64,000 nt of DNA, taken from Hawksworthiomyces lignivorus (taxonomy: Eukaryota > Ascomycota > Sordariomycetes > Ophiostomatales > Ophiostomataceae). How positions within the stretch are numbered: position 1 is the first letter of the stretch; every line of letters begins with the position of its first letter. The DNA is taken from assembly GCA_002917075.1 (NCBI GenBank), contig NTMA01000023.1, positions 405,404-469,403 on the forward strand, given 5' to 3'. The notes under the pieces were generated by a model. It made no database searches. It saw only the letters and a program-made list of their open reading frames with translations, and was not told where the DNA came from. A program made the position numbers and the translations under genes. Shown piece after piece: positions 13,391 to 24,796 of the stretch.

Positions 13391-13575
13391 ATGGCCGGCC
13401 GGCCGGCCAAGCGATCGCTGTCGTCGCCCTCGGGGGCGAGGATGCGCAGAGCCTTGAGCAGGCCGCCGACGACGAGCATCTCGAGCTCGACGGCGACCTG
13501 CAGGACGTAGACGTCGAGCGGTTTGAGGTTAGGCGGCAGTAGGACGTAGACGGCCTCGGCCCCGTACGGAGAGGT
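13391..13575 (-). pseudogene. TAF6 3'-end fragment captured in duplication unit A
   Basis: The minus strand of this segment is clearly homologous to the TAF6 coding region at about 16490-16690. The GAGGATGCGCAGAGCCTTGAG-like block, the two GCCGCCG...ACGAGCATCTCGAGC stretches and the TTGAGGTTAGGC block line up in order. The last 135 bases of TAF6, including its stop codon, are missing, as is a short GGCGGGGCCGCGCTCCT-type stretch. Homology ends near 13575. The fragment has no start and cannot encode a TAF6 protein. It marks the right border of duplication unit A. Confidence 0.8.
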
Positions 13576-13599
13576 AGAATAATAGAGAAAAGAGAAGAA

Positions 13600-14040
13600 G
13601 TGTTAACCAAAAAAGAATGAGATTACTTTTGCAATATATTTAATGAGCCCTACGAGAAGAGAGAAGAACAAGGAGAAGCTGGTAGACACTCTCCATACTT
13701 TTGTACATGAAAAGACTAATACCAAAGCGGCCATGCAATTGCCAAATATTGGTTGCGCCAAAATGTGACAGGGTTGGTCCGTATGTACTCGTACTATGAC
13801 TTTAAGCTTAGACAAAATAAGAATATTGATTTTTCTAAAGCTTCTATCAGGGTTGCAGCGCATCATATCGCAAGCAGCCTCAAATTTGAATATCTGACAA
13901 CTGCATGGCCGTTTTGGTATTAGTCTTTTCACGGTACGAAGTATGGAGAGTGGCTACCAGCCGTGTCAGCTTCTCCTTTTCCTCTCTTCTCGTAGAGCCC
14001 ATTTAAGTATGTTGTAAAGGTATACTTTTTATGAAAAATG
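13600..14040. repeat. foldback (large imperfect palindrome) upstream of gene B
   Basis: The left arm, about 13635-13752, is the reverse complement of the right arm, about 13892-14008. For instance tgagccctacgagaagagag on the left pairs with ctcttctcgtagagccca on the right. Likewise gaaaagactaataccaaa pairs with ttttggtattagtctttt. The right arm has about nine extra bases near 13962. The centre is AATATT at 13822-13827, and weaker pairing continues inward (aagcttaga with tctaaagctt) and outward to about 13600 and 14040. The structure could fold into a hairpin of more than 100 pairs. It sits exactly at the junction of the two tandem units. Confidence 0.75.
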
Positions 14041-14233
14041 ATCGTGAATACGTTTTACTTCCACTGTAGCGTGTAGCTAGCCTTCGTTTTGTTGTTGCTA
14101 TTCTCGTCACTCGTTTCTGGACTTTTTATTTTAAATTATTTAACATAATAAAAGTATGTATATTTAACTTTTTTTCTTTTTTTCTCATTCATACGTATAC
14201 GCCAACAGGATCTTGCTCGGGCAGTTCACGACA

Positions 14234-15484
14234 ATGAGAGCGGTTCGGCTTCTTGCCCTCGGCCTTCTCTCGGCCTGCACCGCCAGCGCCTCGCGGTGCA
14301 GGCCGTCACGCCCTGCAAGTACCTCGTCGTCGACGCTGTCAAGCTCGAGCAGCATTGCCGTGTCGATCAGCAGCAGCAGCAGCTCCGCCAGCTCGTCCGC
14401 CAGCTCGTCCGCCAGCTCGTCCGCCAGTCCGTCCGCCAGCCCGTCCGCTTCGCCCACACCTTCTTCCTCCACCTCGCCCACGCCTTCTTCGTCGTCATCG
14501 TTGTCGTCGTCATCGTCGTCATCGTCGTCATCGGCTCCGCCCGCCGCGTCGAGCAGCGCTCCTCCTCCCGCCTGCACCAACGCGGTGGACAACCCCGACT
14601 TTGCAGACTTCATGACGGGCTGGACCTTGGTCGCCGGAAGTGGCTCGTCGGTGGGCGCGGCCAGCAGCGGCTGCGCAGAGTACGAGACGTGCGCGGTGGT
14701 GTCCTCGCCCAGCATTGGCGTCGGCGGCTTCTCCCAGAAACTGGAGGGCTTGGTGCCGGGCGTGGCGTACACGCTCTCATTTCAATACCGGGTCGCCACC
14801 ATGGGCAGCACGAGCGGGAGCGCGAGCTTCTCCTGCCAGCTGGGCGACGCCTTCAGCCTAAATTCTGGCCAGCTGCACGGAGTCGCCTCGCAGTATACCA
14901 CCTTGAGCGGCACATACACTGCGACCGACACTAGCGCGGAAATGCTGTGCATCTTGTCGACGTCGGGAGTCGCGGTGAACATTGACCTCTACGGCTTCGA
15001 ATTGATACCGGCGGCTTGCACTGCGTGCTCCGACTTGGTACAGAACGGCGACTTTGCGAGCGGCTTGAACGGCTGGAACACTATATCACCAGCGAATGAC
15101 GACTTTGTGGAGGTGGGCAGCGACGCTTCGATACCCAACATCTGCCTAGGTTTCCCGACTTGCTTGTTGATGGTTACCGGCAGCGGGGGCGGCTCCATCG
15201 AGATACAACAAGCGGTGGAAGGCTTGGTGCCAGGCCGCAAGTACTTGTACTCCCTCCAATACCGGGCCGCCACAGTCCCAGCCGCAGGCCCAGTAACTTT
15301 CACCTGCTCCATTGGAAACGTCTCCTTTGACAGGACCTTCTCCAGCGCTACTGGATTTTTTACTTGGTCGGGAGAATTCACCGCAGGCAGCACTTTTGTG
15401 AACGTAATCTGTACAGCATCATCAGACATGGGCTCATCAGAGGCACAGATCCACGGCGTATCTATTGTACCGGAAATTTGTTGA
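14234..15484 (+). CDS. secreted serine-rich protein with two jelly-roll-like domains (paralogue B)
   Basis: Start at ATG 14234; intronless, 416 residues. The signal peptide MRAVRLLALGLLSACTASAS closely matches that of paralogue A. One long Ser/Pro linker (residues about 20-110) carries SSAS and SPTPS repeats encoded by tandem triplets. Domain 1 starts near residue 113 (CTNAVDNPDFADFMTGW) and ends IPAAC. Domain 2 follows at once near residue 265 (CSDLVQNGDFASGLNGW), without the second serine linker seen in A. Both domains keep GLVPGxxYxxSxQYR. An extracellular, possibly carbohydrate-binding or adhesive role is inferred from the fold-like signature only. Coding sequence has stayed open while the flanks diverged, which argues that both copies are under selection. 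Confidence 0.75.
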   Translation: MRAVRLLALGLLSACTASASRCRPSRPASTSSSTLSSSSSIAVSISSSSSSASSSASSSASSSASPSASPSASPTPSSSTSPTPSSSSSLSSSSSSSSSSAPPAASSSAPPPACTNAVDNPDFADFMTGWTLVAGSGSSVGAASSGCAEYETCAVVSSPSIGVGGFSQKLEGLVPGVAYTLSFQYRVATMGSTSGSASFSCQLGDAFSLNSGQLHGVASQYTTLSGTYTATDTSAEMLCILSTSGVAVNIDLYGFELIPAACTACSDLVQNGDFASGLNGWNTISPANDDFVEVGSDASIPNICLGFPTCLLMVTGSGGGSIEIQQAVEGLVPGRKYLYSLQYRAATVPAAGPVTFTCSIGNVSFDRTFSSATGFFTWSGEFTAGSTFVNVICTASSDMGSSEAQIHGVSIVPEIC

Positions 15485-16349
15485 TTTGCGAAGAGGAAAG
15501 AAGACTAGAGATTCAATAGGTTTCTGGAAAAACATCTAACAAAGTCTTTGACGGCTAGGTCACCGACAATGCAGCCTGGGGTTGAGGGTAGAGAAGCCGG
15601 AGGAGGGAAGGTAGATGCGGCGTCCTCCTTATATTATAATTCTCTCTATTCTAGATATCGGCTCCGGCCGCTATGGGAACTGACATAATCCTTTTTCAAA
15701 TGTAGATGTCCTAGACTAGAGCCAAGAAATGATGGTTGAAGAACATGACCTAATCTGATGCTCGACCGCGTCTTGCCCACAGAGTGAAGAGAGCCGTGAC
15801 GGACTGCATTTGTAGTGCCGACATGATCGTTTCGAAATCTCAGCGCGCACCAAAATCGGTGCTTAGTGTAATAGGAGATGCTACAGAGAGACGAGGGACG
15901 AGGAACGAGGAACTGGTGCTTGAGGAAAGCTGAAAAAACAGAGCGTACAAAGCCTCTCCTAGGAGCATGCGGGATTTTAGAAGAGCAGACTCTGTATTGT
16001 TCTATCAAGTGTTAGAAGCATGAAACTTTTCCGACCTCCTCGGATCTCTCTTCCTCTCTCCATATCTCTGTATTTGTGCATTCTTTTTTTTTTTTGTAGA
16101 TATTTGATTCCTCCTGTCATTCCCCTCCCTCCTTTGTATTTCGTAACGATGGATCGGATCCATTCCTCGATGAAAAGAGAAGTTCGTGCGCCGCGATAAC
16201 GCCAAATTATTCGATTTCTTTTCCGGACCGTAGAAGCAAAACTCAAACAATACATGTAATCAGTCGGCCCTCTCCTCTTCTCTGCAAACCAATGTCCTCG
16301 CGTATCCTCGCCCCCCCCCCCCCCCCCCTCTTTTTGCCCCCTGGTTGCT
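15485..16349. other. 3' flank between secreted gene B and TAF6 stop
   Basis: No gene. The two genes converge here (gene B on plus, TAF6 on minus). The sequence is paired with 12532-13390 in unit A. A T run lies at 16083-16096, and a run of 18 C at 16311-16328 just downstream of the TAF6 stop. Confidence 0.6.
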
Positions 16350-17918
16350 CTACTCGATGTTGCGCGCCTCCAGGATGACCGCGTTCAGCCGGCGGTCGTC
16401 CAGCCGGGCGACGCGGCCGCCGACAATGGGGCCGAGGAAGTCGACGAGCTCGGCGGCCTCGACCTCTGGGGTGACGCCGTTGGCGGCGGCGGGACGGCCG
16501 GCCGCGACGCTGTCGTCTTCGGGAGCGAGGGTGCGCAGGGCCTTGAGCAGGCCGCCGGCGACGAGCATCTCGAGCTCGACGGCGACGGCGGGGCCGCGCT
16601 CCTGCAGGGGCTGCAAGACGTAGGTGTCGAGCGACTTGAGGTTAGGCAGCAGCAGGACGCGGACGGCCTCGGGCCCGCCGGCGGCGGCTAGCCCCGCGAC
16701 GGCGCCAAAGAGGACGCCCACGGGACGGTCGGGCTCCAGCAGGGTCTTGAGGCAGGTGCGGGTCAGCTTGGGCCGCAGCAGCGCGCTCGACTTGGCAAAC
16801 TTGCGCGCCAGCAGGCCCAGCAGGCTGGCGGCCAGCTCGCGCAGCAGGTACAGCTCGCGCACGGCGTCGGTGCCCTGGACGCCGCCACTTCCGGCTGCGC
16901 CAGAGCCGCCGCCTCCGCCCAGCTTCTGCCCCAGCAAGCAGGTTAGGACGGGCGCGCACAGCGGCGTCACGTAGGGGTCCAGAAAGATGTGCGGGTTCTC
17001 GACCAGCGCCGTGGTCAGCTCCATCATGTGGCGCAGCAGCGCGGTGTCGTCGATGCGGTGGGTGACCTGGGCGGCGATGAAGCTGACAAAGTAGGGCACC
17101 AGCTGGTGCAGGCCCGGGTCGGCGCGCACCGACTCCAGCGCGGCGGTGCGCAGCCGCACGACCTCCTCGTCTGGGCTGTCGTCCAGCACGGCCGCCTGGA
17201 TCTTGTCAAAGTACAGCACCAGCTCGTTGCTGATAATGTGCTTGACCGCCGGCTTGAACCCCACGTGGTCGCTGCCCGCCAGCGCCGCCAGTGCCGGGTT
17301 GGCCCCGGGGCCTTTGGCCACCAGGTCCTGCGTGCGCGCCTCGGCCGTCGTCGGGTTCTGCGGGATCGATGGCTGCACGCCCTCGATGGCGAGCCAGTGG
17401 GCTAAGACGTAAAGTTAGCAAATGACGGTTCCCACGTCCAGAGTCAGTCGGTTTTTCTGTCCTCTCTCACCTGTCAGGCTCGCGTCCCGCGGCACCTTGG
17501 GCAGCGGCGCGTTGATCAGCTTCTCGAACTCGACCTCCTCGTCCTCGATGTAGAACAGCGGCTGGCCCGGCCCCAGGCTCGCCTCGCCGTAGCGCAGTGG
17601 CCGCGTCGACTCGTAGCCGTACAGCGGCTCCACGTCCAGCACGCGCAGCGCCAGGCTCACGTCCTGCACCGTCAGCGTCGTCCGCCCCGCCGCCCGCATG
17701 AACCGCAGCGCCTCCACCAGCACCTGCCCGATGCGGTACTCCACATCCTGCGACAGCACCCGTAGCGCGTCGTCCCCCAGCTGTGCGATCCCCACCGACT
17801 CCGCCACGTCTTTGACGTTGTCCGGGTTCCACAACAGCCGCACGTTCGTGTTGCTGCCTGCCGCGCCGCCCCCAGCCGCAGCTGCCGCGGCCGCGGCGTC
17901 TTCTTGCTTGGCGGCCAT
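16350..17918 (-). CDS. TAF6: transcription initiation factor TFIID subunit 6 (TAF6)
   Basis: Two exons: 17918-17471 and 17401-16350, with a 69-base intron (donor gtgaga, branch gctaac, acceptor tcttag). The protein is 499 residues. TAF6 is a histone-fold subunit of TFIID, and usually of SAGA, which pairs with TAF9 in promoter recognition. The N-terminal histone fold is visible at about residues 25-95 ([35 protein letters not shown]). The splice junction restores the family hallmark [20 protein letters not shown]. The C-terminal HEAT-repeat domain follows ([33 protein letters not shown], LMGxx-like repeats). A Gly-rich insert ([13 protein letters not shown]) near residue 340 is unusual but tolerable. 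The 3' end of this gene was copied into the tandem duplication to its left. Confidence 0.95.
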
Positions 17919-19095
17919 CGAGGCCCCTTCCGCGGTGATGGTCGGTGGCTCGGTGGCTCGGTGTTCTGCAGCCTATACGGCCAGTATGCGCCTAGCCTGC
18001 TGCTCGCAGCGGCTGTCTCGCGTGCGTCTGATGGCCGTCGCTGATTTACTCGCTGCGCCTTTACTCGTCTATCTCCTTTTTCTTCTTCTTCTTCTTCTTC
18101 TTCACGCGGTGCTTGTTGCGCAGAAGCTAGCTGGGTCGTCTGCTTATTGCCGATGAGGTTGTCGCAGCGCCGGTCGAGTCTGTGTCGTCCGTATCGTTAG
18201 ATTAATTAGAGGATGAACCGAGGTGCGAAATTAATCGACGAGAATTTCGTGCGATGGAGAGAATTGGTGTCGCAAAGCTGAGTTGTGAGGAGGTGAAGGT
18301 GGATGAAGCGATGTAATAAAGTAGTCTTTGTGTTGTGGTCGAGGTGCCTTTGACGTTTGCCGCTGCACGTGCGCACGGACCACCTTAACCACCCCAGCGC
18401 GAGCGCATCACTTCACCAGCGAAAGGCTGAGACCTGGCTTCACCACGCAGCCGCATACTATTATTCACTTGTCGCTCACATGCATTCACATGGGAGCAAG
18501 ACCAATTAGTGTGTAGCAGAAAGTGAGATTCAACTATCTATTCATTTGTGTCTCTTCTTTTGAATCTCCTACGCATCACTGTGATGGAAATACGTGTGAT
18601 AGTCTTGTCATTTCTATTCACCTACATCTGCCGCCAAAGACAAGAATGAAGCAAAACCAGAACCATGCCAGCAACACTGCTGAGAGAAACCAGAGAGCAA
18701 GACAATGCCAACTTGAGAGGCACAAATAGACAAGAAATATATGAACTAAAGACGAAACAGGGAATAAAACATAATAGTAAAAAAAAAAGACACAACTGCC
18801 AAGACCGCCCACACTTCCCCATTGGGAATATGATATCCCTTTATATCCCGTAGCCCAGATTTTTCAAGAAAAAAAAAAAAAAAAAAAACACGATGCAGTT
18901 ACTGCACTCTCCATGGACCCCGTGTAGGCCAGGAAAATACAATAAAATACACACAGTACAAAGAATCCCGGCGCCTTTCCCGTCTGAACCCCTTAGAACG
19001 CCGCAGTTTTCCCATCCTTTTATTTAGTGTTTCAGAACACCGCGCTCTCTTTGACCAAACCATTATTAAATGACCGCCTCTGCCGATATCCTTTC
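17919..19095. other. intergenic between TAF6 and KDM5 genes
   Basis: Holds the TAF6 promoter (next to 17918) and the 3' flank of the demethylase gene. A CTT microsatellite lies near 18080-18103 and a run of 20 A at 18869-18888. No convincing gene. Confidence 0.5.
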
Positions 19096-22000
19096 TCAGC
19101 CGCTCTTATCCTTCTCCGACGCCGAGCTTCCGGCCTCGGCCGTTTTGCTGTCTTGCGTCGTCCCGGCAGCAACAACAACCGCGTCTCTGGTGCCGTCCTT
19201 GGCAGCAGGTGCCGCACTGCCTACGTCCTTGTCGTCGATATCCATCCGGTCCGCATTGCTGCCGCTGCTGTGGCGGCTCTCTGCTGCTGCTGGCAGGCGG
19301 TTCAGCCGACGGTCGACCTCGTCCTGGCCAAAGAGCTCGCGTGCGGGTTCCACACCAGACGTCGACCGCAGGAGGAGTCCAAGCGCTATGTTCTGGTCCT
19401 CCTTGGAGAGCTGCTTCACGTCCTCGGCATTGAATTCGCCCCGCAACATGCGTCCCCGCAGCTCGTCGTCGCGCATTGCCTTGATCAGCCGCGTGATCTC
19501 CTTGGCACCGGTGGACTCTTCTGTGCCGCTGCTAGTGCGAATTGCGGTCGGTTGTTTTGCGTCACTGCTCGCCTCGCCGTCTGGCTGCCCCATGTTGTGT
19601 CGGTCCGCTGCAGGCGCCTGCTGTGGTTTGTCTCCTGCGTGGGTTGCAGCCGTCGACGGCTGTGCTCCCGGCGACGCAGAATCTGCTGCCGGGTGCTGTG
19701 TCGCCGCCTGCGTGGAAGACGACGACGCGCCTGCCTCCTGGACGCTGCCAGATGCGCCGGCCGGCGCGAGAGGTACCATCAGCGCCGAGGACCGGAAGGA
19801 TGCCGTCGCGGCCTCCGCGGCAGTCCCCGCATTCAACATCTTGCGTCGTGTGCTGTTGGCCCGCAGCTTGACCATCTCTGGCAGATCCTCTGGGTCGTCC
19901 ACCTGGTACTGGGCCATCATCTTCTGCAGCTTCGTCGGCCGCGGCTTGCGCGTGCTCTTGGACTCTTCGATCAGCGGCGGCGGGTCGGGCGCCACGGGGA
20001 ACCGCTTGTGAAGCACCTGACGGAAGAAGTTGGTCTCGCGCGTGAGGAGAATCTCGGCGCCCTCGATCTTGCGCAGGTAAAACCGCTGCTTAAGCGCGTC
20101 GCTCTCCGACGTCAAGTCAGGGTCGAGGTACACGGCAATCTTATTGCGGAATTCAATGGCGCCCTGAATGATCTCGCCCAGAACCTGCTCTTCCTCGGGC
20201 TGGAACGGCAGGCTGGGGATTTCGTTGAAGAGGCTGATCAGCGACTCGAGATCCGGCCGCGCCGCGTCGCGGGGGATCTTGACGCGCCAGTCGCAGATGG
20301 GGCACGTGTACAAGTCGTCCTCCTTGACCTTGCCGCGGGCAATCTTGAGGCATTTGCCGTGGTACCTGCGTTTGAGATATTAGTCACACGTTGCTCAAAA
20401 CAAAAGGTGGGCAGGAAAGTGGGGTCGTCGTACCACTCGTGGCACACTTCGCACTCTATCATCATGCCAGCCTCGGTGCGGCGGCAGATGCAGAATACCT
20501 CCCGGAGCCTGGGGTGCTTATAGAGGGGCGACGTCGCATCCGGGCTCGGCTCCCGGGACGCCGGCTCTGTGGGCGTCCGCGGCTTGTCATAGACGGTGTC
20601 GAAGCAGTCGTTGTTGCGGTCCAGCACGTATTCCAGGTGGCTCTTTAGGATGTACAGAGGCGCATTCGTCTTGCCGAATACGCGCTTGCCCTTGCGGATC
20701 CAGTCTTCGCTGCGCTTCTGCTCCCGCTCCAGGTCCAGCGTGCCCACCGGTTTCGACTGGAGCTCCTCGATCTTGGCCATCAGGCTCACCACCTCGGAAT
20801 AGCGCGGCCGGTTTCTGTATTCGGGGTCGTGCGACCGCGTGTTCAGATCCATGATTTGCCGGTGGGCGTCGCGGTGCTTGTGCAGCATCTGGTCGATCGC
20901 AGCCAGCGTGGCAGGGGACACGGGTAGAGTTCCGCTCGTCGCTTGGGTGGACAACGCCTCCAATTGCGGATAATGTACGGCCTCGGCATTCAAGAGCTCC
21001 TTGGCCTTCTTCTCCCACTGCATGCCGGCCGCATACAGCTCATCAAAGTACCGCCTGTTGTCATCGAAGATGGCAATTTCTAGGCGCCGGCCCTCTTCGA
21101 GCAGCTCCGAGACGTCGTCCAGGGTCATATACACGCCGCGGCTCGCTTCGGCCTTCTGGTTCCACTTCAACTGGTCCAGGAAGTGGGTGAGCTTTTCGAC
21201 TTCGGGCAAGTCCACGTTGAAGCTGTGGCCCTCGTCGAGGAGCTTCTCGATGGTGTCGATGGTCTGGGTGTTGACGTGCGCCAGTGCGCGCCGCGCATCC
21301 TCCTGGAAGATCTTGATGGCGTCCGCGCGCTGCTGCAGGAGCTGGATCTCCGGGCACTCGAATCCAATCTGCGTCGCCTCGTCCAGCAGCCGGTAGATGT
21401 TGGAGATGTTGCGCGCCTCCCGGTCTTTTTCGTCGACTTCGCCGCCTCCGCCGATCGACTTTCGGTGCCCGCTCTGCCACGACTTATCGTTCTTGCGCCG
21501 GACCTGCTGCTTGCGCACAATGTACGTGGTGGCTTCCTCGACCCAGCGGTTGCAGCGTTCGACAAATTCGCGGAGGAGCGGCAGCGAAGCGAGCTCGTAA
21601 GGAATGCGCTCGCCTTCGCTCAGAAGGGCTCGCAGCGTCTTCAGAGACGGCGTGGCCTCTTCATCGAGCATCTTCTCGTACTTGTCTTCCCACGCCTCGG
21701 GCTGCTGGGCCTTTTCGGAGACCTTCTTCTTGGTCGCATCGATTTCCTCCAGCGATTTCCGGTAGATTAGCACATGCGACTCGCCGAGGAAGCGGCTCGG
21801 TTCGCGCATCGAGCAGCAGTTGTGCTGACCGGCGTGTTGGAGACACAAAATTCTGCCCGACTTCAGACACTTGAACCGCGAGAAGTATGTGTACACCTTG
21901 CAATACGAGCACTGGTACTCCTCCTCGGGGACGTCGGCATCGTCCACAACCACCTCCAAGGGGCAGTTGTGTGGGCCGCCGTCGGCGCCGCGCCGGCTGG

Positions 22001-24796
22001 TATCTTTCTCGACGAGAGGACAGCGGTGTGGTACGTCCTGGTGCTTTGTTAAGAAAATGGCTCGGTAAGTCGCCTCTCTATCGTATATCCGCTTAAAGGC
22101 AGGGGCCAGCCATTTCGCCGTCTGTATGGTCAAGGGCCCTGTAGCTGCACTGATGACATCCTCGGCTGCCGTCCAGAGCAGTTCGTCGTGGGAAAAGCAG
22201 GGCTGGCGGCGGAATTGCTGAAGCCTGTCAACACCGGCGAGGCCAAACGGCTCCCAGTCGCAAGGAGCGAAATTGACCGCCTCGTTGAAGTTGAAGCCGT
22301 GGTTAAACCCAGCATGGTAGGCCTGGGGAAATGTAATGACAAACTGGCCGGCGCGCTGGTCGACTGCATAAACGCGGACGCCGGCCTCTTTTAGCTTCTC
22401 TGGCGGCAACAGGGTCACCAGCTGGAAAAGCAGGTCGGGTTGTGTCTCGAAGAGGTCGGGAACAGCTTCTTGCATCGCTTTTTCGAACTTCTCGGCGTCC
22501 TCCCCAGGAATTCCGTACCAGGTCTTGGTCGCACCAAAGTGTTGGTAGTTCGCCGAATAGGAATAATGGTCTTCGTTGTGCCAGCAGAAGGTAGAGAAGA
22601 TCATGCCGACATAGACCCAAGGTACTGTCATGCCGGAAATGTCAGACTTGATGTACCGGAATAGACTCTCCGGGTGCAGAGGAAGAAGATTCAGGTTCCA
22701 CGGGTCGGTCGAGTACTGGTCATCGGGGTTCTTCTCGATCGTAGGAAAGCCTGAGCCGTGCGTCGTACAGTGGATGTCAGCGCCATATTCGACTTCGACT
22801 GTGTCGTCGATGCTGGATACCAGGCGCCAGAACTCTCGCTCGACGTCGTCTTCCGTGACCGGGCGGTGGCAGTTGAGCACGGGGTCGAAAGGCATCTTGT
22901 TCTCAAAGTAGTTCTGCTTGAACTCGGACGCCTTCTCCTGGAACTGCTTGAGAGAGTAGAGGCCACCGTCCTCGAAGCCGAACTGGCCGTCACCTACGAG
23001 GCAGCGCGAGCAGTTCCACTCCGTCGTCGGCTTTGTCACTACTGGCGGATCGTGACACTTGCCATGATAGGCGTGGTCACATGATTCGCAGATGATTAAG
23101 AAGCCGGCTTCTTCACCTTTGCCACACTGTTCGCAACTTTCTCGCGGATCGCTCTTGTCGTCTCTGGGTATACGAGGCTGTGGCGGGCGGAGCAGCGACA
23201 TGTGGGAACCGGCGACTCGGGGAACGACTTCTTTCTTGAGCCGTTTGCTCCGTCTGCTGCCGCCATCATCCTCGTCGCCATCGGCGGCTTCTTCTTTCCC
23301 AGAGGCCTCTGGTGTGCCGTTGCTCAGCTGGCGCTTCAGCGGGTGGGCTGGACCTAGGCGAGACTCGGACGAGTTTTTCACCGCTGTGAACGGACTGCCG
23401 TTTCTGCTAGCCGATGAGCCAGAGTTGACGGCGGTAAATCCGCCCGATGCAGGTGGGGGGGTGCTGCCGGCTGCTGGGGTGTCTCGGCTGCTTCCGCCAG
23501 CATTGCCCCCCACCGAAGCTTGGAGCACATCGCTAGCATGCCGAGCAGGAGAATCAGCTCGCAGGCTGGACGGCGTATTGACGTTTGAGCGCTTCATGGG
23601 GCTGGCGCCGGGGCTGGGAGTGAACGGACCGCCATTTTCCAACTCAAGCTGCTGGTGCACGCCGGGTTTGGCCACGCGAAGGTAGTCCTCGTATGGACAT
23701 AGCCATTTCTGGTACGAGTTTTTCAGCGAAGTTGATAGAGATGACATAATCTTCCCACTGTAACCGAGGTCCCGACCGATCTCGGCCCATTTTTTGTGTT
23801 TGCACACCATGTCGAATCCACCACGGGAATCCACGGCCTTCTTCAGCTGATATAGGTCCAGGGGCTTTTTGTCGACGTATGGTAAGCGTGTCAGGTTGTT
23901 GCCCATGTTCTTGTGGTATTTGAAGAGGCCGTCGAGATAGCTGAGATTGACACGGGTACCTGCAAAAAGAAAGAGGCAAAGTCAGCAACAGAGGCGGAAA
24001 GATGCTGGGAGACACTGTTCGGGAAATATAAGGTGATTCTTACTGCCTTCGACGCTATTCAATTCTTGCTTGCGCGTTTGGAAATGAAATTTCTAAGAAA
24101 GAGAATAAGAGAGTCAGCCCAACACAGCCCGCGGCAGCATTTCGTCAAGCAGAGCCCTCGCCCTGCATGCTGATCGCAGCAGCCACTCACCTGCGTGTCA
24201 ATGGCAAATGGGGGGTTCCAAGTATCTGGCGGAATGATCTTGCAAATGCCGTAGTTGCGCGCCTCTGGAGTGATCTTGCGCATGTACTCCATGGGGTCTT
24301 TCCATTCCTCGGCAGTCGGGTAGTATGTCGGGGCCTCTTCGAGGCCGTGGGGCCTGTTCTTGCGCTTGTTCGTGTCTCGGCTGGCCGTGGGCTGACCACG
24401 CCGCTCGACCGAGTTGAGGTCCAAGGGGGCGCTCAACATGGAGCTGAGTGGTGTAGAGGCGCCTGGTGTGAGGCCGTGGCCGTTGCTGGAGCAAGCATTG
24501 GTGCCGGACTGTGCCGCTTTCGCTTTCAAAGCTGCTGTCGAACTGGAACCACCGACCACAGGCGATCCGCGGGAGCCGCCAGCACTTGGGGCACTCGAGC
24601 CTCCTACTCGCGACGAGCTCTTCGCCGCGCTCTTTCCCCCAGACGATTTTCCACCGTTCGCTGCACCTGCGCCGCCACTGCTGTTGTTGCTGCCGCCGCT
24701 GTTGCCATTGGGGTTTCGTCCACCGCCGCTACCGCTTCCACCGGCGCCTACTCCGCTCGCGGCGGCTCCGGCCAGCGGAGGGATGATGGCCATCAT
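19096..24796 (-). CDS. KDM5: JARID1/KDM5-type histone H3K4 demethylase
   Basis: Four exons: 24796-24191, 24092-24044, 23959-20434 and 20365-19096 (introns 98, 84 and 68 bases; all phases agree). The protein is 1816 residues. Start is the first in-frame ATG. Domains in order: Gly/Ser-rich N-terminus; JmjN (about 160-220, [20 protein letters not shown], restored across introns 1 and 2 as [17 protein letters not shown]); ARID (about 225-320); PHD1 (about 488-535); JmjC (about 640-805, with the iron ligands in HNEDH near 681 and the distal His in YHAGFNHG near 768); C5HC2 zinc finger (near 903); PLU-1 helical region; PHD2 (near 1373, completed across intron 3); disordered tail. The family removes H3K4 methyl groups using Fe(II) and 2-oxoglutarate, and the visible ligands suggest an active enzyme. 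The Aspergillus homologue is called KdmB. Confidence 0.95.

Larger units (their letters stand above)
13600..16690. repeat. tandem duplication unit B (about 3.1 kb period)
   Basis: Right-hand unit, with foldback, promoter block, secreted gene B, 3' flank and the 3' end of the intact TAF6 gene. Homology to unit A runs into TAF6 codons up to about 16690, so the duplicated segment originally ended inside TAF6. The run of 18 C at 16311-16328, just after the TAF6 stop, lies in this unit. Confidence 0.8.

Noticed and set aside
19027..20523. 498-codon open frame opposite the 3' end of the demethylase gene
   Set aside because: The sense strand continues the PHD2 finger and family C-terminus across a proper intron; the antisense product is low complexity.
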